A stretch of DNA of 64,000 nucleotides from an uncultured Sulfitobacter sp. (GCF_947500075.1 NZ_CANMQS010000008.1:1-64000); one strand, 5' to 3'. Shown: positions 33,375 through 42,007, counted from the first letter of the stretch. A program made the numbers and translations. Notes: generated by a model not told the origin, from the sequence alone.

Positions 33375-35038
33375 TGTACCATTACACCGATTTCGACGCC
33401 GCCTTCCTGAAAGAACGCAACGCCCAATTCCGCGCGCAGGTCGAACGCCGCATCGACGGATCGCTCACCGAGGACGAATTCAAACCCCTCCGCCTGATGA
33501 ACGGCCTCTATCTGCAACTGCACGCCTACATGCTGCGCGTGGCCATCCCCTACGGCACGCTCAACAGCGCCCAGATGGAGCAATTGGCGATGATCGCGGA
33601 CAAATGGGACAAGGGCTATGGCCATTTCACAACGCGCCAGAACATCCAGTACAACTGGCCCGAGTTGCGCGACGTGCCCGACATGCTGGACGCGCTGGCA
33701 GAGGTGAACATGCACGCCATCCAGACTTCCGGCAACACGATCCGCAACGTCACAGCCGACCATTTCGCCGGAGCCGCGGCGGACGAAATCGCCGATCCAC
33801 GCCCCGTGGCCGAACTCATCCGCCAATGGTCCACCGACCACCCGGAATTCCAGTTCCTGCCGCGCAAGTTCAAGGTCGCTGTCAGCGGATCGCCCCACGA
33901 CCGTGCGGTGATCAAAGCCCACGACATCGGCCTGCAAATCGTCGAACAGGACGGCACACGCGGCTACCGCGTGATCGTTGGCGGTGGTTTGGGCCGCACG
34001 CCGATGATCGGCAAGACCCTCTATGATTTTGTCGCCGACGCAGACCTGATGCCCACGCTGGAAGCCATCGTCTCTGTCTACAACCTGCTGGGCCGCCGTG
34101 ACAACAAATACAAGGCGCGCATCAAGATCACCGTGCATGAAAACGGCATCGAGGATATCCGCGCCCGCGTTGACGCCCGTTACAAGCTCATCCGCCCCCA
34201 CTTCGGCGGCGTGGATCAGCAGATGCTGGCCCGCATCACGTCGGACTTCGCCAAACCCCAGTTCAAAACCGCCCCGGAAACCGCCTACCACCAGGCGCGT
34301 CAGCACGACCCTGCGTTCCGCAGCTGGTCAGACACGAACCTCGCGGAACATGCCGCGCCCGGTTACGCCATTGTCTCGATTTCCCTGAAAGCACACGGCA
34401 AGACACCGGGCGACGCCTCTTCACGCCAGATGCGGATCATGGCAGGCCTCGCCAAACGCTACGGCCATGATGAGCTGCGCATCAGCCATGAGCAAAACGT
34501 GATCCTGCCCCATGTCCACAAAGAGGACCTCCCCTCCATCTACGCAGCCCTCAAAGCCGCAGGCCTCGGCACGGCCAACATCGGGTTGATCTCAGACATC
34601 ATCGCCTGCCCCGGCATGGATTACTGCGCGCTGGCCACCGCCCGCTCCATCCCCATCGCACAGGAGATCGCCACCCATTTCGACGCGCTCAAGCTGGAAC
34701 ACGACATCGGCCCGCTGAAGATCAAGATATCCGGCTGCATCAACGCATGTGGCCATCATCACGTGGGCCACATCGGCATCCTCGGCCTCGACCGCGCAGG
34801 CGTGGAAAACTACCAGATCACCCTGGGAGGCGACGGAACCGAAGACGCGACCATCGGCGAACGCGCAGGCCCCGGTTTCGCCGCAGACGACATCATTCCG
34901 GCCGTCGAACGCCTTGTCATGGCCTATCTCGACCTGCGCAATGACCCCGGAGAGACCTTCCTGCAAACCTACCGCCGCCTCGGTCTCGCCCCTTTCAAAT
35001 CCGCCCTCTACCCCGAAGCGCAAGCCAATGCTGCCTGA
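33374..35038 (+). CDS. cysI: Sulfite reductase hemoprotein (nitrite/sulfite reductase family)
   Basis: A 554-residue siroheme and [4Fe-4S] enzyme reducing sulfite to sulfide with six electrons. The C-terminal half shows the cluster/siroheme ligands CPGMDYC and GCINACGHHH. The N-terminal ferredoxin-like half includes GHFTTRQNIQYNW. Its length and lack of a CysJ flavoprotein nearby suggest that electrons come from ferredoxin or from Fpr, encoded downstream. Context (cysG, cysH) favours sulfite over nitrite. Confidence 0.93.
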   Translation: MYHYTDFDAAFLKERNAQFRAQVERRIDGSLTEDEFKPLRLMNGLYLQLHAYMLRVAIPYGTLNSAQMEQLAMIADKWDKGYGHFTTRQNIQYNWPELRDVPDMLDALAEVNMHAIQTSGNTIRNVTADHFAGAAADEIADPRPVAELIRQWSTDHPEFQFLPRKFKVAVSGSPHDRAVIKAHDIGLQIVEQDGTRGYRVIVGGGLGRTPMIGKTLYDFVADADLMPTLEAIVSVYNLLGRRDNKYKARIKITVHENGIEDIRARVDARYKLIRPHFGGVDQQMLARITSDFAKPQFKTAPETAYHQARQHDPAFRSWSDTNLAEHAAPGYAIVSISLKAHGKTPGDASSRQMRIMAGLAKRYGHDELRISHEQNVILPHVHKEDLPSIYAALKAAGLGTANIGLISDIIACPGMDYCALATARSIPIAQEIATHFDALKLEHDIGPLKIKISGCINACGHHHVGHIGILGLDRAGVENYQITLGGDGTEDATIGERAGPGFAADDIIPAVERLVMAYLDLRNDPGETFLQTYRRLGLAPFKSALYPEAQANAA

Positions 35039-35822
35039 ACGCCACACGCCCCTTCCAAATGGTTCAAAAGACCTCCCCGAAGGGCCGGTCAGCCATCAGG
35101 CGCTGTCCCGTCAGGTCACAAAGCTGAACACGGAGCTGCGCCACCACGCCGCCACCGATGTGCTCCGTGCCGCCCTCACAACCGTCCCACGCCTCACGCT
35201 GGTCTCCAGCTTTGGCGCGGAATCGGTGGTGTTGCTGCATCTGACGTCGATGGTGGACAAAGACCTGCCGGTCCTCTTTATCGACACCGAACTGCTGTTT
35301 GCCGAAACCCTCGTCTACCAACAGGAACTGACCGAACGACTGGGCCTGCGCAACGTAACCATCCTGCGCAGCGGCAACATCGCGCAAACGGACCCGGACA
35401 CCACACTCCACCAACGCGACCCCGACGCCTGTTGCGCCTTGCGCAAGACCCAGCCTCTGCAAACAGCGCTCCATGGCTTTGACGGCTGGATCACCGGGCG
35501 CAAGCGCTTTCAATCCGGCAGCCGGGCCGCGCTTGCGCACTTTGAAACCGAAGAGCGCGGCGATGAGGCGCGCCCCCGGATCAAGGTCAACCCGCTTGCC
35601 TATTGGAGCGCGCAGGACGTGCAGGACTACATGGCCGAAAACCGCCTGCCACGGCATCCGCTGGTGGGCAAAGGCTATCCCTCCATCGGCTGCATGCCCT
35701 GCACCTCCCCGGTCAAACCGGGTGAAGATCCCCGTGCAGGCCGTTGGCGCAACACCAAAAAAGACGAATGCGGCATCCATTTCGAGAATGGAAAAATGAT
35801 CCGTTCAGGAGCACTGACATGA
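35028..35822 (+). CDS. cysH: Phosphoadenylyl/adenylyl-sulfate reductase (APS-type)
   Basis: A 264-residue thioredoxin-dependent reductase that releases sulfite from activated sulfate. The catalytic ECGIH is near the C-terminus. Two cysteine pairs (DACCALRK and IGCMPC) mark the [4Fe-4S] APS reductase subtype. VSSFGAESVVLLHL is the substrate loop. ATG 35028 overlaps cysI by 11 bases. The first 20 codons run through a dispersed-repeat-like sequence (NGSKDLPEGP), so the start could instead be further in. No in-frame ATG is near, so confidence in the start is moderate. Confidence 0.9.
   Translation: MLPERHTPLPNGSKDLPEGPVSHQALSRQVTKLNTELRHHAATDVLRAALTTVPRLTLVSSFGAESVVLLHLTSMVDKDLPVLFIDTELLFAETLVYQQELTERLGLRNVTILRSGNIAQTDPDTTLHQRDPDACCALRKTQPLQTALHGFDGWITGRKRFQSGSRAALAHFETEERGDEARPRIKVNPLAYWSAQDVQDYMAENRLPRHPLVGKGYPSIGCMPCTSPVKPGEDPRAGRWRNTKKDECGIHFENGKMIRSGALT
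35050..35078 (+). repeat. Dispersed repeat, copy C, inside the 5' end of cysH
   Basis: CCCTTCCAAATGGTTCAAAA then GACCTCCCC resembles copies A and B, but is more diverged and lies in the predicted coding region of cysH, after the cysI stop. It may have been captured into the reading frame. Confidence 0.55.
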
Positions 35823-36229
35823 CACAACTCATCACCGACACAGGCTTTGTCGCCGACGACTGGACCCACGGCTATTGCGAGGCGGGTGCCGCGAACGACT
35901 GCCGCGCGCTCGACCTGCCCTCGGACACCCAGCCCGAGGACATCAAGCTCAGCGAGGGGCTGGAAATGATCCGCATTGACTTTCCGACCTCCGCGGATGG
36001 GCGCGGTTTCACCATCGCCCGCGCCCTGCGCCTGCGGGGCTATGCAGGCCGCCTGCGCGCCAAGGGCCATGTGCTGGCCGATCAATATGCGATGGCGCGC
36101 CGTGCCGGGTTTGATGAGGTGGAGGTCAATGACGACATCGCCGCCCGCCAGCCCGCCGCGCAATGGCAGTTCCGCGCCAACTGGCAGGACCATGACTACC
36201 AAAACAGGTTGCGCGGCACGGTGGGCTGA
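35819..36229 (+). CDS. DUF934 protein of the sulfur assimilation operon
   Basis: A 136-residue protein of the DUF934 family, which nearly always lies with cysI/cysH in alpha- and betaproteobacteria. A typical block is IRIDFPTSADGRGFTIARAL, followed by RGYAGRLRAKGHVLADQYAM. No known catalytic motif. The ATG overlaps the cysH stop (ATGA), so the track start 25 codons earlier is rejected. Probable accessory role in sulfite reduction. Confidence 0.88.
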   Translation: MTQLITDTGFVADDWTHGYCEAGAANDCRALDLPSDTQPEDIKLSEGLEMIRIDFPTSADGRGFTIARALRLRGYAGRLRAKGHVLADQYAMARRAGFDEVEVNDDIAARQPAAQWQFRANWQDHDYQNRLRGTVG

Positions 36230-36289
36230 TCCCACCCGCTGCGACGCCAGCACAGATTGATTTTCCCTGAAACTTGACGTAAGGCTGAA

Positions 36290-36308
36290 ACACAAGGATC
36301 GCTTGTGT
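36290..36308. promoter_or_regulatory. Palindrome in the fpr leader
   Basis: ACACAAG-GATCG-CTTGTGT is a perfect seven-base inverted repeat nine bases before the fpr ATG, overlapping its likely ribosome binding site. A TTGACG box lies 11 bp upstream. It could be an operator or a translation-control hairpin. Confidence 0.5.
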
Positions 36309-36317
36309 ACAAACGAT

Positions 36318-37160
36318 ATGACTGAGCTTACACCCGTGAACAAAACCGCCGCTACCCCCGCTTTGCCAGATGCGCAAATCGTGACATCCGTCAAACACTG
36401 GACGGATCGCCTGTTCTCCTTCCGTGTCACCCGCCCGGCCTCCCTGCGTTTCCGTTCCGGCGAATTCGTGATGATCGGCCTGATGGGCGACCCCCATCCT
36501 GAGACAGGCAAGCAAAAACCACTCCTGCGCGCCTATTCCATCGCCTCCCCCGCCTGGGATGAGGAACTGGAATTCTATTCCATCAAGGTGCAGGACGGCC
36601 CGCTGACCTCCAAACTCCAGCACATCGAGGTGGGGGATGAAATCATCCTGCGCCCCAAACCCGTAGGCACCCTGGTGCATGACGCGCTGCTGCCCGGCAA
36701 ACGGATCTGGTTTTTCGCCACAGGCACCGGCTTTGCGCCCTTCGCGTCGCTGTTGCGGGAGCCAGAAACCTATGAAAACTACGACGAAATCATCATGACC
36801 CACACCTGCCGTGATGTGGCGGAACTGGAATACGGTCGGCGGCTCATCGAAGACTTGAAAAAGGATGAGATGATGCTGGAACTGCTGGGGCAGGAAAACC
36901 TCGACAAGATCCGCTATTACCCCACCACCACCCGCGAAGAGAGCCCGAAGATGGGTCGTATCACCACACTGCTGGAGGACGGCACGCTGTTCAAGGATCT
37001 GGGCATTGACGGCATCAGCGCGGACACCGACCGCGCGATGATCTGCGGCTCGCTGGGGCTGAACACCGACCTCAAGCGGATCCTTGAATCCCACGGGCTT
37101 GAGGAAGGGGCAAATTCAGATCCCAAACACTTCGTCGTTGAGAAAGCCTTTGTCGGCTGA
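36318..37160 (+). CDS. fpr: Ferredoxin/flavodoxin-NADP reductase
   Basis: A 280-residue FAD enzyme that moves electrons between NADPH and ferredoxin. The FAD motif RAYSIASPAWDE, the NADP loop GTGFAPFASLLREPE and the C-terminal HFVVEKAFVG match bacterial Fpr. It probably supplies the sulfite reductase encoded upstream. The track start is a TTG at 36303 (AGGA five bases before), while ATG 36318 is the usual family start; either is possible. A palindrome overlaps this region, and a terminator follows the gene. Confidence 0.93.
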   Translation: MTELTPVNKTAATPALPDAQIVTSVKHWTDRLFSFRVTRPASLRFRSGEFVMIGLMGDPHPETGKQKPLLRAYSIASPAWDEELEFYSIKVQDGPLTSKLQHIEVGDEIILRPKPVGTLVHDALLPGKRIWFFATGTGFAPFASLLREPETYENYDEIIMTHTCRDVAELEYGRRLIEDLKKDEMMLELLGQENLDKIRYYPTTTREESPKMGRITTLLEDGTLFKDLGIDGISADTDRAMICGSLGLNTDLKRILESHGLEEGANSDPKHFVVEKAFVG

Positions 37161-37185
37161 CCTGGAAGACCTCCGGCACCACAAT

Positions 37186-37220
37186 AAAAAGGCCGCGCCC
37201 CCTGTGGGACGCGGCCTTTT
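37186..37220. terminator. Intrinsic terminator after fpr (bidirectional)
   Basis: AAAAAGGCCGCG pairs with CGCGGCCTTTT around a 12-base loop. It lies between fpr and the convergent repeat-protein gene and has A and T runs on both sides. Confidence 0.85.
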
Positions 37221-37249
37221 CATTCTGTCTTCATGGTCATCCTTGCGGA

Positions 37250-38137
37250 TCAGAGACCCATTGCCTCACGCACCGCATCCAGCGCCGCTTTCAGCAGGTC
37301 CGGGTTGTCCTGCGCGGCCTTGATGCCTTGGGTCAGCGTGGTTTTCTGCAATGCACCAAGCTCTGAGCCCTCGATCATCTCGCTGACTTTGTCGAGGTTG
37401 AAGCCATCAACCGTCAGCAACTCGGACAGCGCCGTGTCGCCTGTCTCTGCCGATGCGGCGGCGACCTCTTCGGTGCCTTCTGCTGCGGCCTCTGCGGCAT
37501 CATCAACCGCTTCGGTTGCAGCCTCGGTCGTGTCGGTTGCGGTGTCTGCGGCATCTGTCGCTGCGTCAACGGCACTCTCTGCGGCTTCTGTCGCAGTATC
37601 CGCCGCGTCGGTTGCCGCTTCTGCGGTGTCCGTTGCTGCGTCAACAGCGCTTTCAGCGGCTTCTGTCGCGGTATCCACCGCGTCCGTTGCGGCCTCTGCC
37701 GCAGCCTCAGCGGTGTCCGTTGCTGCGTCAACAGCGCTTTCGGCGGCCTGTGTTGCGGTGTCTGTCGCTGCATCGACAGCCTCGGCAGCCGTATCCGCTG
37801 CGTCATCCACCGCGCCCTCAACGGCATCGGCTGCACTTTCAGCAGCTTCGGTCACCGCGTCGGCTGCATCTTCTGCGGCTTCAGTTGCGGTATCGACCGC
37901 ATCCTGTGCCACTTCCGCAGCCTCCGTCACTGTATCCGTCGCCGCTTCAACCGCTTCTTCAGCCGCCTCTGTCACGGCCGTGGCCGCGTCACTTGCCGCT
38001 TCAGTAGTCGCATCCGCTGCACTGTCAGCAGCCTGTGTTGCATCCGTCGCCAGTTCGGTTGGGGATTTGCCGGTGAACAGCATGTATCCGCCAACCGCCA
38101 CCACCGCGGCCACAATGATCCAAATCAGATTCTTCAT
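37250..38137 (-). CDS. Membrane-anchored Ala/Thr/Asp/Glu repeat protein, LEA-like
   Basis: A 295-residue protein. One N-terminal membrane helix (LIWIIVAAVVAVGGYMLF) is followed by about 200 residues of low-complexity sequence with an 11-residue period (units such as DTATEAAESAV), typical of LEA or apolipoprotein-like amphipathic helices. The final 60 residues are a non-repetitive helical domain (LTVDGFNLDKVSEMIEGSEL). A desiccation/osmotic-stress or envelope-spacing role is a guess. The start MKNLIW has AAGGGGAAGACG upstream; the track ORF runs 268 codons further upstream through infC and is wrong. Confidence 0.82.
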   Translation of the reverse strand: MKNLIWIIVAAVVAVGGYMLFTGKSPTELATDATQAADSAADATTEAASDAATAVTEAAEEAVEAATDTVTEAAEVAQDAVDTATEAAEDAADAVTEAAESAADAVEGAVDDAADTAAEAVDAATDTATQAAESAVDAATDTAEAAAEAATDAVDTATEAAESAVDAATDTAEAATDAADTATEAAESAVDAATDAADTATDTTEAATEAVDDAAEAAAEGTEEVAAASAETGDTALSELLTVDGFNLDKVSEMIEGSELGALQKTTLTQGIKAAQDNPDLLKAALDAVREAMGL

Positions 38138-38353
38138 CGTCTTCCCCTTATTCCCAGTCGTGTGGGTTTGCGGCCCTGCTGAACGCCGTTTGGCGCAAGG
38201 GCCTTTGTGGTGCTGCAAATGCGCTCCCAGGGGGCGTTCTTCAAGGGGAATTTCCGCTGATAAGCGGCATACAGCCGTATTTAGCCGCTTGAAGAAACAG
38301 GCTTTGGAGGGTATTTTGAAACTTCCTGTTTTCGAAACCATCAAAGGACGACC

Positions 38354-38905
38354 ATCATCGCTCGCAGACCTCACAACGCGCCGCCAACCCGGGATACCGG
38401 CCCGCGCGTCAATAGTGCTATCCGTTCCAACGAAATCCGCCTGATCGGCGCCGAAGGCGAAAACGTCGGCGTTGTCACCCCCGCCCGTGCCATGGACATG
38501 GCAGAGGACGCCGGGCTGGACCTGGTTGAAATCTCGCCCAATGCCAATCCGCCCGTGTGCAAGATCATGGATTTCGGCAAGTTCAAATACGAGACCCAGA
38601 AGCGCGAGGCCGAAGCGCGCAAAAAGCAAAAGATCATTGAGATCAAAGAGGTCAAGTTCCGGCCCAACACCGATACCAATGACTATGATGTCAAGATGCG
38701 CAACGTCTTCAAGTTTCTGGAGAACGGCGACAAGGTGAAGGTTACCCTGCGTTTCCGGGGCCGTGAGATGGCCCACCAGAACCTGGGCCGCGAATTGCTG
38801 GAGCGTGTGGCGGAAGACACCAAGGAGCATGGCAAGGTTGAGAACTTCCCGAAGATGGAAGGCCGCCAGATGGTCATGCTGATCGGCCCCCTGCCCAACA
38901 AATAG
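38354..38905 (+). CDS. infC: Translation initiation factor IF-3, starting on AUC
   Basis: IF-3 checks start-codon/initiator-tRNA pairing on the 30S subunit. The track shows only the last 137 residues because the true start is not ATG, GTG or TTG. In the same frame the sequence runs back through [17 protein letters not shown] and RRPHNAPP to ATC 38354, preceded by AAAGGA. A rare start codon is the known autoregulatory feature of infC. Two adjacent ATC codons exist; the first gives MIARRP, as in relatives. Length 183 residues is normal ([11 protein letters not shown] is the signature). A leader hairpin (GAAACAGG/CCTGTTTTC) lies 20 bp upstream. Confidence 0.92.
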   Translation: MIARRPHNAPPTRDTGPRVNSAIRSNEIRLIGAEGENVGVVTPARAMDMAEDAGLDLVEISPNANPPVCKIMDFGKFKYETQKREAEARKKQKIIEIKEVKFRPNTDTNDYDVKMRNVFKFLENGDKVKVTLRFRGREMAHQNLGRELLERVAEDTKEHGKVENFPKMEGRQMVMLIGPLPNK

Positions 38906-38927
38906 CGCGGACGATCCGTCACAACAA

Positions 38928-38956
38928 AAAAGCCCCCGCACAGCGTCGGGGGCTTT
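38928..38956. terminator. Intrinsic terminator after infC (bidirectional)
   Basis: AAAGCCCCCG pairs with CGGGGGCTTT around an eight-base loop, with flanking A and T runs. It serves infC and the convergent OmpA-type gene. Confidence 0.85.
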
Positions 38957-38979
38957 CTCGCTTCATCCCTTTAAAAGTC

Positions 38980-40863
38980 CTACCGCAGCAGGCCCGTGAT
39001 GTTGCGCACCACGGCGCGCCGGTTGGCGGGCTCATCCGCGTCTGTGATCACTTTCAACGCACTTTCGCCGTAGCCCTGGGTCACCATGTTCTCCGCAGGC
39101 ACCCGGAAATACTCCGCCAGCGCCAGCGCCACGGTTTCGGCACGGCGATCCGACAGCGCGAGATTGTAGGTCGCACTGCCCACAGCATCCGTGTGCCCTT
39201 CGACAAGGATCACGGTGCTGGGGTCTTCCTGCACCAGATCACGCAGCGTGGTCCCGATCCGGGCAAGCGCACGGGCCTGTTCGGGCCGGATGGCAGCCGA
39301 ACCGGTTTCAAATCGCACAGCATCCAGTTCCAGCTCCGGCACCAGAGACCGGACCTCACGAATCTCACGCACCTGACGCAGAGAGAAAGTCCGGTCCCGC
39401 TCTGCATTCAGTTCCGCCTGAAGGGCCGCGCGCAGAGCCGCTTCATCTGCGTCCCCCACAACCGCGCTGCGCATCTCAACCGGCGGCAGTTCGGAGACAA
39501 CAACCGCTTCTTCTTCAACCAGATCGTCAAAGAGGACGTATTCATTGCCCTGCGGATCGATGTTGATCCGCCGCAGGACCGATCCATCGCGGCCCCGGAT
39601 GGTCACCACCCGCGACCCATCGGGCCGGGTTACAAAGCTGCGGCTTGACCCGTCCGAGAACGTCTCCGTGCGCACTTCGTCGCCAGCACGGCGGATCAAT
39701 GCGTCCTCGTCCTTGAGCACCCGAAGCGCGCCATCGGGGTCTTCGACCACGATCCGGTCACCGGAATTGCTGACCACCCGATCGCCATTCTTCAACACGG
39801 ACCCCACAACCACTGCGCCAAGCCCCAGCAGCAGCGCCTTTTCCAGCTTGCTCAGTCCGTCGTCCTTTTGGGGTGCGGCCTCGGCCGTGGCTGGTGCGGC
39901 ATCCTGCCCGGTGACGGTTGTCTCAAATTCCTCGTCAGAGGACCGGACTTCGTCCGCCGTCACTTCTTCTGTCACGACATCCGACTGCGCCTCTCCGCTG
40001 GCCACTTCGGCGGCAGCGGCGGCAATGGCTTCGCGTTCTGCCTTGCGGGCGGCGCGGCGCTCTGCGCGGCGTTCTTCCTGCCGCGCGGCTTTGCGCTCTG
40101 CCTTGCGGGCCGCCTTGCGCTCAGCGCGCTCCGCTTCCTGCTCTGCCGCTTTCTGCGCGGCTGCTGCATCTTCAGCCGCCTGCGCTTCTGCCGCGGCCTG
40201 TTCTGCCGCTGCTGCTTCTGCGGCGGCGGTTTCTTCCGTGGTTTCAGCGGTTGGCTGCTCGGTTGCCGCTTGCTCTGTTACGCTTTCGTCAGTTGGCGTG
40301 GCGTCAGCAGTTGCGGGAGCCTCCTCCGCTTGAGGTGCCGCTTCCGCGTCTTCGGTTGGGGCCTCCTCGGCCTGCTCCGCCGCTGCCGCTTCCTCGGCCG
40401 CCTGCGCTTCCGCCGCAGCCTGCTCCGCCGCTGCCGCTTCCTCTGCCGCCTGCGCTTCTGCCGCAGCCTGCTCCGCCGCTGCCGCTTCCTCGGCCGCCTG
40501 CGCTTCCGCCGCAGCTTGCTCCGCCGCCGCTGCTTCCTCAGCCGCTTGCGCTTCTGCCGCAGCCTGCTCCGCCGCTGCCGCTTCCTCAGCCGCTTGCGCT
40601 TCTGCCGCAGCCTGCTCCGCCGCTGCCGCTTCCTCAGCCGCTTGCGCTTGCGCCTCTGCTGCGGCCTCATCCGTCAAGGCATCCTGCAACAAGGCAAGCC
40701 CTTCCGCGCTTTCTACCGTTTCGCCATTCAGCACGCAGGGAAACACAGCTTCCTCTCCCGGTGCAGCGCAGCCGGGAACCTCGGTTTGAGCCATAATCGG
40801 GCCAGGCATCGCAAGGGCAATGCTGACGCCCAGTGCCGTGGTGGAATGCAGAACCTTTTTCAT
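38980..40863 (-). CDS. OmpA-family protein with long Ala/Glu/Gln tandem repeats
   Basis: A 627-residue envelope protein. It has a signal peptide (HSTTALGVSIALAMPGPIMA), then six copies of a 16-residue unit (AAEEAAAAEQAAAEAQ), and then a Lys/Arg-rich stretch (ERKAARKAERKAARQEER). A short membrane-like segment (ALLLGLGAVVVGSVL) and a C-terminal OmpA peptidoglycan-binding domain (VEGHTDAVGSATYNLALSDR) follow. The repeats probably form a long helix that spans the periplasm. The start MKKVLHS has AGGA seven bases upstream. Confidence 0.87.
   Translation of the reverse strand: MKKVLHSTTALGVSIALAMPGPIMAQTEVPGCAAPGEEAVFPCVLNGETVESAEGLALLQDALTDEAAAEAQAQAAEEAAAAEQAAAEAQAAEEAAAAEQAAAEAQAAEEAAAAEQAAAEAQAAEEAAAAEQAAAEAQAAEEAAAAEQAAAEAQAAEEAAAAEQAEEAPTEDAEAAPQAEEAPATADATPTDESVTEQAATEQPTAETTEETAAAEAAAAEQAAAEAQAAEDAAAAQKAAEQEAERAERKAARKAERKAARQEERRAERRAARKAEREAIAAAAAEVASGEAQSDVVTEEVTADEVRSSDEEFETTVTGQDAAPATAEAAPQKDDGLSKLEKALLLGLGAVVVGSVLKNGDRVVSNSGDRIVVEDPDGALRVLKDEDALIRRAGDEVRTETFSDGSSRSFVTRPDGSRVVTIRGRDGSVLRRINIDPQGNEYVLFDDLVEEEAVVVSELPPVEMRSAVVGDADEAALRAALQAELNAERDRTFSLRQVREIREVRSLVPELELDAVRFETGSAAIRPEQARALARIGTTLRDLVQEDPSTVILVEGHTDAVGSATYNLALSDRRAETVALALAEYFRVPAENMVTQGYGESALKVITDADEPANRRAVVRNITGLLR
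40370..40660 (-). repeat. Tandem 48-bp repeats coding for AAEEAAAAEQ units
   Basis: About six near-identical 48-bp units (each with CTGCTCCGCCGCTGCCGCTT on the plus strand) lie in the OmpA-type gene. They vary at synonymous third positions. Slipped-strand changes in copy number are likely between strains. It is a coding repeat, not a CRISPR array. Confidence 0.85.
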
Positions 40864-41023
40864 CGATACGTCCTTTATCTTAGCCACACGCCAACTGGCG
40901 CGGGTACACAGTTGAACGCATCTGGGTGGAACAGGTTCCGTTATTCAATAACAGCCCGCTTCCGCTTGCCGAAACGCCCCCTCATCTGGCAGCTTTCCGC
41001 CGACCCTGCAAAGCCCCGCCCCT

Positions 41024-42007
41024 TCACCGTGGTCGACGGGGTTGCGGCCGCGTCGGGATCTCCTTGAGCAACCCGCCCACGCCCATCCCGGCAATATCAC
41101 CGGCACTTACCGGTAAACCGCATAGAATGCGCGACAACACCCAATCGGCCCCGTTCAACGCGGGCGCACGGGCGCAGCCCGGCAGGCCAATCACGGGCAC
41201 CCCATTGAGATCCGCCAGAAACAGCAGATTGCCGGGATCAACCGGCATCCCGAACCGGTGGACCACGCCGCCCGCCGCGCGCACTGCCGAAGGCGCGACA
41301 TCATCAATGTCGGAGGTCGCCGACCCGGTCAGGATCAGCACCAGATCGGTACCTGCCGCCCGCAACGCTGCATCCAGAGCGCCAGCCTCATGGGGCACGA
41401 CCACGGTCTTTTCCAGCGTCGCGTTCAACGCCTCCAGCCGCGCCGCGATGGCCATCCGGCCCTTGTCACCAGGGCCCTTGGGGATGTCTGTTACAATCAG
41501 CGTCGCGGTTTTGAGTTGCGGCGCTGCCAGCCGGATCGCGCCTTGTCCGGCGGCCGTGCAGGCTGCCTCCAGATGCGCCCCCGCCACTGCGTAGGAAATC
41601 ATCTTGATCGTTGCGACCATCCCGCCATCGCGCATCTGCTGATAGGGCGGAACCGTCGCAATGGTGATCATCGGATCAATCGCGTTCACCGCTTCCAGCG
41701 CCGCCACATCCAACACGCTGACACCCGGCCCTTCGGCCAGCAGATTGACCCGGCCCGTAAACGCCGTGCTCAGCCGCAGTCCCGGCCCCGCAACCGCTTC
41801 CGCCAGCCGTTGGGCGGCGGTGTTCTCATCCACGTCTCCCGGTTCCAGTCGCGCGACGATCACCACATCCAATGCCGCTTCCTGCAAGGCAGCAATGTCC
41901 TGCGTGGTCAGGACGCGGCCCTTGCGCAACCGACCGCTGGCGACAGCCACCGAATGGGCCAGAACCGCGCCTTCCGCTTCCGCCAAGGGCACCGGACCGA
42001 ACTTCAT
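41024..42007 (-). CDS. Molybdopterin-binding domain protein (MoCF/MoeA-like)
   Basis: A 327-residue protein of the molybdopterin-binding superfamily (LTGSATSDIDDVAPSAVRAA and DPGNLLFLADLNGVPVIGLP match the MoeA/MogA core). Relatives in this group often carry an additional NTP-transferase (MocA-type) domain that is missing here. It overlaps the xdhC gene by four bases, so it most likely helps in cofactor insertion or modification for a xanthine-dehydrogenase-type enzyme. No such enzyme gene is in the window. Confidence 0.82.
   Translation of the reverse strand: MKFGPVPLAEAEGAVLAHSVAVASGRLRKGRVLTTQDIAALQEAALDVVIVARLEPGDVDENTAAQRLAEAVAGPGLRLSTAFTGRVNLLAEGPGVSVLDVAALEAVNAIDPMITIATVPPYQQMRDGGMVATIKMISYAVAGAHLEAACTAAGQGAIRLAAPQLKTATLIVTDIPKGPGDKGRMAIAARLEALNATLEKTVVVPHEAGALDAALRAAGTDLVLILTGSATSDIDDVAPSAVRAAGGVVHRFGMPVDPGNLLFLADLNGVPVIGLPGCARAPALNGADWVLSRILCGLPVSAGDIAGMGVGGLLKEIPTRPQPRRPR

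Noticed and set aside
37250-38941. 563-residue minus-strand ORF in the track
   Set aside because: Only the part from 38137 is real; the upstream 268 codons run opposite infC.
40370-40660. Regular 48-bp repeats that might suggest a CRISPR array
   Set aside because: The units are contiguous without unique spacers and code for a continuous protein repeat.
39868-41067. 399-residue Arg/Leu/Cys-rich plus-strand ORF
   Set aside because: It is the other strand of the Ala/Glu repeat region of the OmpA-type gene.
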